From positions 1 through 64,000 of the forward strand of contig JAJTBD010000013.1 of assembly GCA_021287075.1 (NCBI GenBank): a DNA stretch of 64,000 bases, given 5' to 3'. The notes below the pieces were generated by a model that ran no database searches, was not told the DNA's origin, and worked only from the letters and a program-made list of their open reading frames with translations. A program made the position numbers and the translations under genes. This DNA comes from Micrococcales bacterium (GTDB taxonomy: Bacteria; Actinomycetota; Actinomycetes; Actinomycetales; Dermatophilaceae). Shown in pieces: positions 30,502-40,254 of the stretch. The number at the start of each line of letters is the position of its first letter. The stretch's first letter is position 1.

Positions 30502-30828
30502 ATGACGTACGTGATCGCGCAGCCCTGTGTCGACCTCAAGGACAAGGCCTGCATCGAGGAGTGCCCGGTCGACTGCATCTATGAGGGCGAGCGCAGTCTC
30601 TACATCCACCCCGACGAGTGCGTGGACTGCGGTGCCTGCGAGCCGGTGTGCCCGGTCGAGGCGATCTACTACGAGGACGACGTCCCCGAGCAGTGGTCCG
30701 ACTACTACAAGGCCAATGTCGAGTTCTTCGACGACCTCGGCAGCCCTGGCGGTGCCGCCAAGCTGGGCATGATCAAGAAGGACCACCCGATCATCTCCGC
30801 GCTGCCGCCCCAGGAACACGACGAGTGA
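30502..30828 (+). CDS. fdxA: Seven-iron ferredoxin
   Basis: A 108-aa 3Fe-4S/4Fe-4S ferredoxin of the actinobacterial FdxC/FdxA type. Cysteines are arranged as C9...C17...C21 (PC-x7-C-x3-CPVDC style) for the 3Fe cluster and CVDCGACEPVCPVEAIYYEDD for the 4Fe cluster. It carries low-potential electrons, for example to oxygenases or from ferredoxin reductases. Its stop overlaps the dapC GTG start (GTGA), the same ferredoxin-dapC pairing found in mycobacteria. TAGTAT six bases upstream indicates a leaderless mRNA. Confidence 0.95.
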   Translation: MTYVIAQPCVDLKDKACIEECPVDCIYEGERSLYIHPDECVDCGACEPVCPVEAIYYEDDVPEQWSDYYKANVEFFDDLGSPGGAAKLGMIKKDHPIISALPPQEHDE

Positions 30829-31982
30829 ACCTGCCCGACTTCCCCTGGGACTCGCTCGCGCCCCACAAGGCGCGGGCGAGCGCCTATTCCGGGCAGGGCG
30901 ACCTCCGTGACGGCATCGTCGACCTCAGCGTCGGCACCCCCGTCGACCCCACCCCGGGCGTGGTGCAGGAGGCGCTGCGCGCCGCAGCCGACGCCCCGGG
31001 CTATCCCCAGACCTATGGCACGGCCCCGCTGCGCGAGGCGGTCGCCGAGTGGTTCGCCCGGCGCAGGAACGCGCCGGGGGTCGACCCCGACGGCGTGCTG
31101 CCGACCGTGGGCAGCAAGGAGCTGGTCGCCTGGCTGCCCACCCTGATGGGGCTCGGGGCCGGCGACATCGTCGGCATCCCGGCCGTGGCCTATCCGACCT
31201 ATGACGTCGGTGCGCGCCTCGCCCGGGCCACCCCCCAGGTGATCGACGGACTCGCGGCCCTCGGGCCGCTGACACCCTCCACGACACCAAAACTGTTGTG
31301 GGTCAACTCTCCTGGCAACCCGACCGGCAAGGTGCTCGGGGTCGAGCACCTGCGCAAGGTCGTCCAGTGGGCCCGCCGCAACGGCGTGGTCGTCGCGTCC
31401 GACGAGTGCTATGCCGAGCTCGACTGGCGGCAGCCGGAGCGTGGGCACCTCGCCCCCCGCAGCACCCCGTCGATCCTCGACCCGGAGGTCTGTGAGGGCA
31501 GCCATGACGGGCTGCTCGCGGTCTACTCCCTCAGCAAGCAGTCCAACCTGGCCGGCTACCGCGCCGCGTTCGTCGCCGGCGACATGGCCCTGGTCAGGCG
31601 CATCCTCGAGGTGCGCAAGCACGCCGGCATGATCATGCCCTGGCCGGTCCAGGAGGCCATGCGCGTCGCCCTCGGCGACGAGGAGCACGTGGCCGAGCAG
31701 AAGATCCGCTACGGCGCCCGCCGCGAGGTGCTGCGGCCCGCGCTCGAGGCGGCCGGGCTGCGTATCGACGACTCGGAGGCCGGTCTCTATCTGTGGGCCA
31801 CGGCCGGCGAGGACTGCTGGGCCACGGTCGAGCGGCTCTCGGGGCTGGGCATCCTGGTCGCCCCCGGCAGCTTCTATGGCGCCGCCTCGCGCCAGCACGT
31901 GCGGGTCGCGCTGACCGCCTCCGACGAGCGGATCGAGATCGCCGCGGCCCGCCTGCGGGAGTACGCTGCTGCCACCGCGTGA
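30825..31982 (+). CDS. dapC: N-succinyldiaminopimelate aminotransferase
   Basis: A 385-aa fold-type I PLP aminotransferase using glutamate to form N-succinyl-LL-diaminopimelate in the succinylase branch of lysine/DAP synthesis. NSPGNPTGK and SDECYAELDW mark the cofactor site, and SLSKQSNLAGYR contains the PLP lysine. Position behind a ferredoxin gene and the presence of dapD and dapE a few kb away support DapC rather than a generic aspartate aminotransferase. GTG at 30825 overlaps the ferredoxin stop and couples translation. Confidence 0.9.
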   Translation: MNLPDFPWDSLAPHKARASAYSGQGDLRDGIVDLSVGTPVDPTPGVVQEALRAAADAPGYPQTYGTAPLREAVAEWFARRRNAPGVDPDGVLPTVGSKELVAWLPTLMGLGAGDIVGIPAVAYPTYDVGARLARATPQVIDGLAALGPLTPSTTPKLLWVNSPGNPTGKVLGVEHLRKVVQWARRNGVVVASDECYAELDWRQPERGHLAPRSTPSILDPEVCEGSHDGLLAVYSLSKQSNLAGYRAAFVAGDMALVRRILEVRKHAGMIMPWPVQEAMRVALGDEEHVAEQKIRYGARREVLRPALEAAGLRIDDSEAGLYLWATAGEDCWATVERLSGLGILVAPGSFYGAASRQHVRVALTASDERIEIAAARLREYAAATA

Positions 31983-32004
31983 GGTGCGCCACAGACCCGA
32001 TGGT

Positions 32005-32016
32005 TACCCATGGGTA
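32005..32016. promoter_or_regulatory. 12-bp perfect palindrome upstream of gltA
   Basis: TACCCATGGGTA, 143 bp before the citrate synthase start. A possible -10 (TAGCGT) lies at 32096-32101 downstream of it. No regulator can be named. Confidence 0.35.
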
Positions 32017-32158
32017 CGCCCCACGATCGTCGCGCCCCGTGCTCCACTGAGCGCACGCGGCATACCTAGTTTCGAAGCCCGGCCGGGCGCTGGGGTAGCG
32101 TTCGGTCGAGCCGGCGGCCTCGACCAGGCCACGTACGAGCGAGAAGGAAAGAGCACAC

Positions 32159-33451
<1,293 letters not shown>

Positions 33452-33486
33452 CCGCCCGGGCGACCCACGCCCGAGCCTCTTTGTCA

Positions 33487-33535
33487 GGTATGCCGCGGGG
33501 CGGCACCCAGCCCGGGTGCCGCCCCGCGGCATACC
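33487..33535 (+). terminator. gltA terminator with GGTATGCC arms
   Basis: A perfect 22-bp stem and 5-nt loop. The base of each arm is the window-wide word GGTATGCC/GGCATACC. Confidence 0.85.
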
Positions 33536-33604
33536 CGTCTGTGGACATGCCCGGGTCCGGCAATTCGGGTCGCGTCGCCCCGGTCGGTCTGCAAGGCTGG
33601 CAGC

Positions 33605-34012
33605 GTGGCTGACCAGGGGAGCATCGGCCGGCGCGCTCGCGCCGCCGCACAGGAGAGTGACAGGGACCTCGAGGCGGTGCTCGCGCTGGAGCGGGAGCTC
33701 CAGAGCGGCGAGTGCCGGGGGGACCCCGGGCGGCTGGACGAGCTCCTGGCGGCGGACTTCCTCGAGATCGGCGCCTCGGGCCGGGTCTGGGACCGGAGCG
33801 CGATCATGGCCCTGCTCGCCGAGGAGGACAGCGCCGCCGCGCCGATCGAGCTGCACGACCTGGCCGCGCGGGCGCTCCTGCCCGACCTGGTGCAGGTGCT
33901 GTGGGTCTCCCAGCGCGAGGAGCAGCGGGCCGCGCGCACCTCACTGTGGCGGCGGGCCGACGGCGCGTGGCGGCTGGTCTATCACCAGGGCACCCCGCGG
34001 GCGCAGGCCTGA
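33605..34012 (+). CDS. DUF4440/NTF2-like protein
   Basis: A 135-aa protein with an SnoaL/NTF2-like pattern: a helix with VLALERELQSG, then LDELLAADFLEIGASGRVWDRSAIMALL, and C-terminal strands ending in SLWRRADGAWRLVYHQGTP. Members are small-molecule-binding cones with varied roles, and no catalytic residues can be assigned. The start is probably the GTG at 33605. It ends 2 bp from the convergent lysozyme-like gene. Confidence 0.7.
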   Translation: MADQGSIGRRARAAAQESDRDLEAVLALERELQSGECRGDPGRLDELLAADFLEIGASGRVWDRSAIMALLAEEDSAAAPIELHDLAARALLPDLVQVLWVSQREEQRAARTSLWRRADGAWRLVYHQGTPRAQA

Positions 34013-34014
34013 GC

Positions 34015-34920
34015 TCAGCCCGACGAGGCCGCGAGGGTGATCTTGACGGTGCTGCCGGTGGCGGCGCCGCCGGTGCGCTTCCACTCCAGCCCGTCGCGGC
34101 CCATGGTGCGCGACCAGCGCGTGCCGCCCGCCTCGACCGAGGTGATCCCATAGTCGGCGGCCTTGGCCACCGCCCACTGCGCGGCGCCCCAGGTCTGGCG
34201 GTTCTTGGGGACGGTGACGGTCAGTGACACCGGCGAGCCCTCGGAGCGGCGGCCGGCCAGGCCCAGCTCGTTCTGCATCGCGGTCTGGAGACCGGAGACG
34301 TCGGGTGCGCCGGCGTCCTTGAGGCGGCAGGCGAACCCGGCGGGGGAGTGCCCGCTCAGGGTGGAGGCCAGGACGCGCCCCTCCTGCTCGTGGTCGGTAT
34401 AGGCCTCGGGATAGGCGCTCTTCTGCACCTCCTGGGCGACCTTGGTGATCTCCATCGACTCGTAGCCCTCGACCTTGACCAGCGCGTCATAGAAGGCCCC
34501 GGCGGCATACTCCGGGTTGAGGATCTGCTCGCGCGTGCCCCAGCCCTGGGAGGGGCGCTGCTGGAAGAGCCCGACGGAGTCGCGGTCGCCATAGGTGATG
34601 TTGCGCAGCTTGGACTCCTGGATGGCCGTCGCGATCGCGATCGTCGCGGCCCGGGCCGGCAGGCCCCGGCGTGCCGCGATCGCCACGATCGTGGCGGCGT
34701 TGGACATCTGCTCGGGGTCGAAGGTGACACTGCTCCCCGAGGCGGTCGCCTGGCAGCGCTCGCCGCCGAGGGTCGCCAGCAGGTTGCGGCCGGCGATGGC
34801 GCCCACGGCGAGCACGGCGATGAGCAGCAGCGCCAACCCGGCACGCACCAGGCCGCGCCGGCGCGGCGCGGTCGGGTCTTCCTCGGCGAGCACGAGCCCA
34901 CCGCCTGGGGTGCGGGGCAT
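34015..34920 (-). CDS. Membrane-anchored lysozyme/transglycosylase-like protein
   Basis: A 301-aa protein with a basic N-terminus, one membrane helix (about residues 24-45) and an extracytoplasmic domain containing ATIAIATAIQESKLRNITYGD and SVGLFQQRPSQGWGT. This is the SLT/lysozyme-like layout with Glu in QESKL as candidate acid, common in actinobacterial secreted proteins. The C-terminal part (GAAQWAVAKAADYGITSV...) looks like a second small domain. It may remodel peptidoglycan; activity is not proven. Confidence 0.75.
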   Translation of the reverse strand: MPRTPGGGLVLAEEDPTAPRRRGLVRAGLALLLIAVLAVGAIAGRNLLATLGGERCQATASGSSVTFDPEQMSNAATIVAIAARRGLPARAATIAIATAIQESKLRNITYGDRDSVGLFQQRPSQGWGTREQILNPEYAAGAFYDALVKVEGYESMEITKVAQEVQKSAYPEAYTDHEQEGRVLASTLSGHSPAGFACRLKDAGAPDVSGLQTAMQNELGLAGRRSEGSPVSLTVTVPKNRQTWGAAQWAVAKAADYGITSVEAGGTRWSRTMGRDGLEWKRTGGAATGSTVKITLAASSG

Positions 34921-35035
34921 GGGTCCCTATCGTCGTTGTCGGTCTCGTGGACGGTCGGTGTGGTGCGGTCGGGTTGGGCGGGTCGGCTGGTCGGTGTCGG
35001 GCGACCAGGTGCACGCCGCCCGCGACCGGGCAGGC

Positions 35036-35968
35036 TCAGTCGTTGGCGTGCAGCGCCGAGTTGAGCACGATGCCGTGCCCGTCGCGCGGCCGGGCCTCGA
35101 CCGCCCCGGTGACGGAGTTGCGCAGGAAGAGCAGGTTGGACTGGCCGGACAGCTCGGCGGCCTTGGTGACCGTGCCGTCGGGCAGGGTGACCTTGGTGCC
35201 GGCGGTGACATAGAGACCGGCCTCGACGACGCAGTCGTCGCCCAGCGCGATGCCGATGCCCGCCTCGGCGCCGACGAGGCAGCGCTCACCGATCGCGACG
35301 CGCTCGGTGCCGCCGCCCGAGAGCGTGCCCATGGTGGAGGCGCCGCCACCGATGTCGGACCCGTCACCGACGACCACGCCCTGGGAGATGCGGCCCTCGA
35401 CCATCGAGCTGCCGAGCGTGCCGGCGTTGAAGTTGACGAAGCCCTCGTGCATGACGGTCGTGCCGCTGGCCAGGTGGGCGCCGAGCCGGACGCGGTCGGC
35501 GTCGGCGACGCGCACACCGGTCGGCATGACGTAGTCGGTCATGCGCGGGAACTTGTCGACGCCGAAGACCTGGACCGGGCCACGGGCCCGCAGCCGCAGG
35601 CGGGTCTGCTCGAAGCCGTCGACGGCGCAGGGCCCGTGGTTGGTCCACACGACATTGGACAGGGCGCCGAAGAGCCCGTCGAGGTTGATCGAGTTGGGTG
35701 TGACCAGCCGGTGGCTGAGCAGGTGCAGGCGCAGATAGGCGTCGGAGGCGTCCTGGGGGGCGGCGTCGAGGTCGATGCCCGTGGTGACGACCTCGGTGCG
35801 CACGCCGCGGGCCGGGTCATCGCCGGCCAGCCCGGCCAGGCCCTCGGGCGCGGCCGCGTCCTGCGGCAGGTCGCCGAGGGCGGGGGAGGGGAACCAGGTG
35901 TCGAGGACGGTGCCGTCGGCGGTCAGGGTCGCCAGGCCGATGCCCCAGGCGGTGCGCTGCGAAGTCAT
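35036..35968 (-). CDS. dapD: Tetrahydrodipicolinate N-succinyltransferase
   Basis: A 310-aa actinobacterial-type DapD. An N-terminal domain precedes a left-handed beta-helix with hexapeptide repeats ([53 protein letters not shown]). It succinylates tetrahydrodipicolinate with succinyl-CoA, committing to DAP and lysine. It is divergent from dapE with 62 bp between the start codons. TACCCT lies 7 nt before the ATG, implying a near-leaderless mRNA. Confidence 0.94.
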   Translation of the reverse strand: MTSQRTAWGIGLATLTADGTVLDTWFPSPALGDLPQDAAAPEGLAGLAGDDPARGVRTEVVTTGIDLDAAPQDASDAYLRLHLLSHRLVTPNSINLDGLFGALSNVVWTNHGPCAVDGFEQTRLRLRARGPVQVFGVDKFPRMTDYVMPTGVRVADADRVRLGAHLASGTTVMHEGFVNFNAGTLGSSMVEGRISQGVVVGDGSDIGGGASTMGTLSGGGTERVAIGERCLVGAEAGIGIALGDDCVVEAGLYVTAGTKVTLPDGTVTKAAELSGQSNLLFLRNSVTGAVEARPRDGHGIVLNSALHAND

Positions 35969-35975
35969 GGCCCCA

Positions 35976-35981
35976 AGGGTA
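35976..35981 (-). promoter_or_regulatory. -10 element for dapD
   Basis: TACCCT on the minus strand, seven bases before the ATG. Confidence 0.45.
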
Positions 35982-36017
35982 GGCGAGAGCAGCGACAGCG
36001 CCGTCGGCGGCGCGCAC

Positions 36018-36023
36018 TAGGCT
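36018..36023 (+). promoter_or_regulatory. -10 element for dapE
   Basis: TAGGCT seven bases before the dapE ATG; the dapD hexamer is 36 bp away on the other strand. Confidence 0.45.
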
Positions 36024-36030
36024 CGGGCCC

Positions 36031-37125
36031 ATGAGCGCACCGACTCCTGCCACGAGCGTCCCCACCCTGGACCTGTCCGCCGATGTCGTCGACCTGACGG
36101 CCGCGATCTGCGACATCGAGTCGGTCAGCCGCGACGAGCAGGCGATCTGCGACGCGATCGAGGCAGCGCTGCGGGGGCTGGACCACCTCGAGGTCACCCG
36201 CATCGGCAACTCCCTGGTCGCCCGCACCGAGCTCGGCCGCGACGAGCGGGTCGTGCTGGCTGGTCACATCGACACGGTGCCGCTCACGACCGACCCGCCC
36301 AACCTGCCCACCCAGCGGCGCGGCGACGAGCTGTGGGGCCGGGGCACCGTCGACATGAAGGGCGGCGTGGCCGTCCAGCTCAAGATCGCGGCCACCGTCC
36401 CCGAGCCGACCCGCGACATCACCTTCGTCTTCTATGAGGCCGAGGAGATCGACTCCCAGTTCAACGGTCTGCGGCTGATCGAGCAGCAGCGCCCCGACCT
36501 CATCGAGGCCGACTTCGCGGTGCTGCTCGAGCCCACCGGCGCCATCGTCGAGGGCGGCTGCAAGGGCACGCTGCGGGTCGATGTGACCGCGCGGGGCGTG
36601 GCGGCCCACTCGGCCCGCCCATGGAACGGCAAGAACGCGATCCACGAGGCCAATGCCATCCTGGCCCGCCTGACCGCCTACGAGCCGCAGACCGTCGAGG
36701 TCGAGGGGCTGGACTACCACGAGGCGATGAACGCCACCGGCATCTCCGGCGGCATCGCCGGCAATGTCATCCCCGACGCGTGCACGGTGACCGTCAACTA
36801 CCGCTATGCGCCCAACAAGTCCGAGGAGGAGGCGCTGCTGCACGTCAAGACCCTCTTCGAGGGCTTCGACATCGAGTGCACCGACAACGCCGGCGGCGCG
36901 CGCCCCGGCCTGCACCTGCCCGCGGCGGAGTCCTTCGTCGAGGCCCTCGGCGTCGACGTCATCGCCAAGGAGGGCTGGACCGACGTCGCCCGCTTCTCCG
37001 CGATGGGGATCGCCGCGGTCAACTTCGGGCCCGGCGACCCCAACCTCGCCCACCACGACGAGGAGCGCTGCCCCGTCCAGCACATCACCGACTGCGAAGC
37101 CGCGCTGCTGCGCTGGCTCGCCTGA
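36031..37125 (+). CDS. dapE: Succinyl-diaminopimelate desuccinylase
   Basis: A 364-aa M20 zinc peptidase-fold enzyme hydrolysing N-succinyl-LL-DAP to LL-DAP and succinate. LAGHIDTVPL (metal His and catalytic Asp), WGRGTVDMKGGVA (bridging Asp) and YEAEEID (catalytic Glu and metal Glu) are visible, followed by the dimerisation domain with AHSARPWNGKNAIHEA. With dapC and dapD it completes most of the succinylase branch supplying meso-DAP for the wall and lysine. Confidence 0.94.
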   Translation: MSAPTPATSVPTLDLSADVVDLTAAICDIESVSRDEQAICDAIEAALRGLDHLEVTRIGNSLVARTELGRDERVVLAGHIDTVPLTTDPPNLPTQRRGDELWGRGTVDMKGGVAVQLKIAATVPEPTRDITFVFYEAEEIDSQFNGLRLIEQQRPDLIEADFAVLLEPTGAIVEGGCKGTLRVDVTARGVAAHSARPWNGKNAIHEANAILARLTAYEPQTVEVEGLDYHEAMNATGISGGIAGNVIPDACTVTVNYRYAPNKSEEEALLHVKTLFEGFDIECTDNAGGARPGLHLPAAESFVEALGVDVIAKEGWTDVARFSAMGIAAVNFGPGDPNLAHHDEERCPVQHITDCEAALLRWLA

Positions 37126-37137
37126 GAGGGGCGCGAG

Positions 37138-38004
37138 ATGTCGAGCCAGGAGCAGGGGCAGCCGCGCGTCACCGGAGGCGCCGACTCCGAGGGGGCGGCC
37201 CTCGGCCCGGTCTCCCGGCAGCCGCGCCGGGAGTACCAGCGCGGCCCGGTGACCTTCCGCGGCGACCGCGTGCCCAAGTCCACCCACGACCAGCGGCTGC
37301 TCGACAACACCGGCCGCGCCGACTGGCTGCACACCGACCCCTGGCGGGTGATGCGCATCCAGTCCGAGTTCGTCACCGGATTCGGGGCCCTCGCCGAGCT
37401 CGGGCCGGCCGTCAGCGTCTTCGGCTCCGCGCGCTCGCGACCGGGCGACGCGGCATACGACGTGGGTGTGCAGGTGGGCGCCGCGCTCGCCGACGCCGGG
37501 TATGCCGTGATCACCGGAGGCGGTCCCGGCGCCATGGAGGCGGCCAACAAGGGTGCGCTCGAGGCGGGCGGCACCTCCGTCGGCCTGGGCATCGAGCTGC
37601 CCTTCGAGACCGGGCTCAACGACTATGTCGACGTCGGCATCAACTTCCGCTACTTCTTCGCCCGCAAGACCATGTTCGTCAAATATGCCGAGGGCTTCGT
37701 CGTGCTGCCGGGCGGGATGGGCACCCTCGACGAGCTCTTCGAGGCGATCACCCTCGTGCAGACCGGCAAGGTCACCTCCTTCCCGATCGTGCTCATGGGT
37801 GTCGACTACTGGTCGGGGCTGCTCGCCTGGCTGCGGGAGCAGGTGCTCGAGCGCGGCATGATCAGCGCCAAGGACGTCGACATGCTGCTGCTGACCGACG
37901 ACGTCGACGAGGCCGTGGCACACATCCGCGCGGCCACCGACGCGGTCCGCGAGGGCGTGCGCAACGGCGGAAGCACGCCCGGGGGCTGCGCTCCGGCGCC
38001 CTGA
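37138..38004 (+). CDS. LOG family (TIGR00730) Rossmann-fold protein
   Basis: A 288-aa protein with an unstructured N-terminal extension of about 55 residues and a lysine-decarboxylase-like Rossmann fold: VFGSARS, ITGGGPGAMEAANKGA and PGGMGTLDELFE. LOG proteins release free cytokinin-type bases from nucleoside 5'-monophosphates; old lysine decarboxylase labels are wrong. It lies 12 bp after dapE, as in mycobacteria where the Rv1205 homologue sits close to dapE. The C-terminus has a Gly/Pro-rich tail. Confidence 0.88.
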   Translation: MSSQEQGQPRVTGGADSEGAALGPVSRQPRREYQRGPVTFRGDRVPKSTHDQRLLDNTGRADWLHTDPWRVMRIQSEFVTGFGALAELGPAVSVFGSARSRPGDAAYDVGVQVGAALADAGYAVITGGGPGAMEAANKGALEAGGTSVGLGIELPFETGLNDYVDVGINFRYFFARKTMFVKYAEGFVVLPGGMGTLDELFEAITLVQTGKVTSFPIVLMGVDYWSGLLAWLREQVLERGMISAKDVDMLLLTDDVDEAVAHIRAATDAVREGVRNGGSTPGGCAPAP

Positions 38005-38075
38005 GCCCACCCCGCCCAGCGCGCCCGGGCCGCGGCGGTGCCCGGCAGGCCGCCCGGGCATGCGACGATCGGGGG

Positions 38076-38489
38076 GTGATCTGGATCGTGTCGACCATCG
38101 CCGTCCTGGCGCTCCTCGGGCTGCTCGCCGCCGTGCTGACCGGCAGGCTGGCCGGCGACCCGCTCTCGCAGGCCGTCTCGAGCGTCCCCGACGCCTACCT
38201 GCCGGCGGCACCGACCGGCGCCGACGTGGCGCGCGTCCACTTCGACACCGCCCTGCGCGGCTACCGCATGAGCCAGGTCGACGAGGTCCTCGACCGGCTC
38301 CAGGCCCGCATCGAGGAGCAGGACCAGGTCATCGCGCAGCTGGGCCGCCCCAGCGACCCCGCCGCGCCCTACGGGGCCGGCCCCGCCCACGAGTCCGGCC
38401 CCGCCCTCCCGGCCGATCCCACCGGCCCCGCCTACCCGGCCGGCCCCGCCCTCCCGGCCGACCCGGTCGATCCCACCCGGGCGCAGTGA
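38076..38489 (+). CDS. DivIVA-domain-like membrane protein
   Basis: A 137-aa protein with an N-terminal membrane helix (IWIVSTIAVLALLGLLAAVL). The DivIVA-like motif VHFDTALRGYRMSQVDEVLDRL runs into a short coiled coil. The C-terminus is Pro/Gly/Ala-rich with near repeats of PAGPALPADP, encoded by repetitive DNA. Such proteins are thought to mark curved or polar membrane, but this one has no known role; I recall Rv1209 as the similarly placed mycobacterial gene. GTG at 38076 is favoured because it opens the hydrophobic helix. The stop overlaps the next start (GTGA). Confidence 0.75.
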   Translation: MIWIVSTIAVLALLGLLAAVLTGRLAGDPLSQAVSSVPDAYLPAAPTGADVARVHFDTALRGYRMSQVDEVLDRLQARIEEQDQVIAQLGRPSDPAAPYGAGPAHESGPALPADPTGPAYPAGPALPADPVDPTRAQ

Positions 38490-38983
38490 CCACCACGCCG
38501 GACATCGATGCCGCCGACCTGCCGCCGACGGCGTGGGCGACCGTCCGCCGGACGGTGCCGCTCGCGCCGGCCGCCGCGTGGCAGCGACTGACCACCCTGA
38601 GCGCCCACGAGGCGGGCGCGCCGCTCACCACGATGCACGGCGATCCCATGCTCGGCCCCGACGCCCGCTTCAGGGCGGTCACCCGGGTCGGCCCGCTCAC
38701 CCTGAGCGACCCCATGCGCGTCACGCACTGGCGCCCGCCCACCGACAGCGAGGCCGGCGCCCTGGTCATCGACAAGTCGGGGCGGGTCCTGCGCGGCCGC
38801 GCAGACATCCAGGTCCGCCCCGTGGCCGGGGGCTGCGAGGTGGTCTGGCGGGAGGCCATCTGGCCTGCCGTCCACGTGCCGGCGCTGCTCCGCCGACCCG
38901 TGGCACTCGCCTCGCGGGCCGGCTCCGGGTGGCTCTTCGCGAGGGTGCTCGACGCGGCCCTCGGCACCGAGGCCCCGCGATGA
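38486..38983 (+). CDS. SRPBCC superfamily protein
   Basis: A 165-aa protein with the polyketide-cyclase/START-like pattern: TVRRTVPLAPAAAWQRLTTL strand-helix start, then FRAVTRVGPLTLSDPMRVTHW and long C-terminal helix VPALLRRPVALASRAGSGWLFARVL. These proteins bind hydrophobic ligands; no catalytic residues are evident. The GTG start overlaps the DivIVA-like stop and its own stop overlaps the next ATG, so it is tightly coupled to the membrane glycosyltransferases, perhaps handling a lipid substrate (inference). Confidence 0.75.
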   Translation: MTTTPDIDAADLPPTAWATVRRTVPLAPAAAWQRLTTLSAHEAGAPLTTMHGDPMLGPDARFRAVTRVGPLTLSDPMRVTHWRPPTDSEAGALVIDKSGRVLRGRADIQVRPVAGGCEVVWREAIWPAVHVPALLRRPVALASRAGSGWLFARVLDAALGTEAPR

Positions 38984-40254
38984 GCCAGCAGCTCGCCACC
39001 ACGCCCCGCGCCTCCCGCCCGCGCGTCCCGCGCGTCCCGCGCCTGGGAGACGGCGCGTTCGACGGGCGCCGGCTGCTGATGGCCGTGGCCGCGGCATACC
39101 TCCTCATCCGCGCGTTCAGCGCGGTGCTCATCGCCGCCGCCGCCCGGGGTCAGGTGCCCATGCCGGCCTGGACCGACGAGCACGTCGACTATCTCGACAT
39201 GGTGCAGATGTGGGACGGCGGGTGGTACCGCCGGATCGCCGAGCAGGGCTATCCCGATGTCCTGCCGCGCGACGACCTGGGCCGGGTCAAGCAGAACCCG
39301 TGGGCCTTCTATCCCATGCTGCCGATGCTCGCCCGGCTCGGCATGCGCCTGACCGGTCTGCCCTTCGCGCCGGTCGCCTCCACGATCGCCCTGCTGACGG
39401 GCCTGGCCGCCGCCCTGCTCATGGCGGTCCTGCTCCGCGACCGCATCGGGGCGTGGCCGACCGTCGCTGTCGTCGCCGTGTGGGCGGCGTCCCCACCCTC
39501 GCCGTCCCTCCAGCTGGCCTACACCGAGGGCCCGGCGATGGTCCTGCTCTGCTTCTTCCTGCTGCTGCTTGTGCGCCGGGAGTGGGTCTGGGCCGGCCTG
39601 ATCGGTGTCGTCATCGGGCTGACCCGCCCGATCGCGGTGCCGCTCGGCGCCGTGCTCGCGCTCTCCTTCGCCTGGCACTGGTGGCAGCTGCGCCTGGCCG
39701 GGCGTCGACTGCCCGCGCCGGTGCTGGCCCAGGGGGCGCTCGGGCTGGCCGGGTGCGGTCTGGGGGCGGCGATCTGGCCGATGCTGGTCTGGCGCGGCAC
39801 GGGACTGCGCACGGCATACACCGACACGATGGCCTCCTGGCGCGGCTCCCACGAGATCGTGCCCTTCAAACCCTGGCTGGGCATGAGCAAGTGGGTCTTC
39901 CGGCACGGCGACTCGGCCGCGACCTATGGGCCGGTCTCGCTGGCGCTCCTCGTGCTGGTGCTGCTCCTGCTGGTGTGCGGGCCGTGGGCCCAGCGCCTCG
40001 GGGTGGAGCTGCGCGCCTGGTGCCTGGCCTATCCCGCCTATCTGGGCGCCGTGCTCGACCCTTACACGAGCATCTACCGCTATCTGCTCCCGCTCTTCCC
40101 CCTCGTCGCTGTCGTCCTGGGCGTGGCGGCGCGCCGGCAGTGGCGATGGTGGCCGCTGCTGGCCGTGGTGCTGGTCGGCCTCGGTCTCGCCGGCGAGGCC
40201 GTGTGGGTCTGGGAGCTGCTGGTCTATCACCCGCCGCAGGACTCACCGCCGTGA
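38980..40254 (+). CDS. PIG-V-like integral membrane glycosyltransferase (first copy)
   Basis: A 424-aa GT-C-fold protein with about nine to ten membrane helices. The loop after the first helix contains MWDGGWYRRIAEQGYP, the WDxxWY-IA-GYP pattern of PIG-V/PIG-M-type mannosyltransferases that use polyprenyl-phosphate sugars. AFYPMLPMLARL and SIYRYLLPLFPL are also shared with its neighbour. It probably adds a sugar to an envelope lipid or protein at the outer membrane face. ATG overlaps the SRPBCC stop by ATGA; its stop overlaps the second copy. Confidence 0.78.
   Translation: MSQQLATTPRASRPRVPRVPRLGDGAFDGRRLLMAVAAAYLLIRAFSAVLIAAAARGQVPMPAWTDEHVDYLDMVQMWDGGWYRRIAEQGYPDVLPRDDLGRVKQNPWAFYPMLPMLARLGMRLTGLPFAPVASTIALLTGLAAALLMAVLLRDRIGAWPTVAVVAVWAASPPSPSLQLAYTEGPAMVLLCFFLLLLVRREWVWAGLIGVVIGLTRPIAVPLGAVLALSFAWHWWQLRLAGRRLPAPVLAQGALGLAGCGLGAAIWPMLVWRGTGLRTAYTDTMASWRGSHEIVPFKPWLGMSKWVFRHGDSAATYGPVSLALLVLVLLLLVCGPWAQRLGVELRAWCLAYPAYLGAVLDPYTSIYRYLLPLFPLVAVVLGVAARRQWRWWPLLAVVLVGLGLAGEAVWVWELLVYHPPQDSPP

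Noticed and set aside
37138..38004. Lysine decarboxylase
   Set aside because: PGGMGTLDE and GGGPGAMEA identify the LOG phosphoribohydrolase family, for which the decarboxylase label is a historical error.
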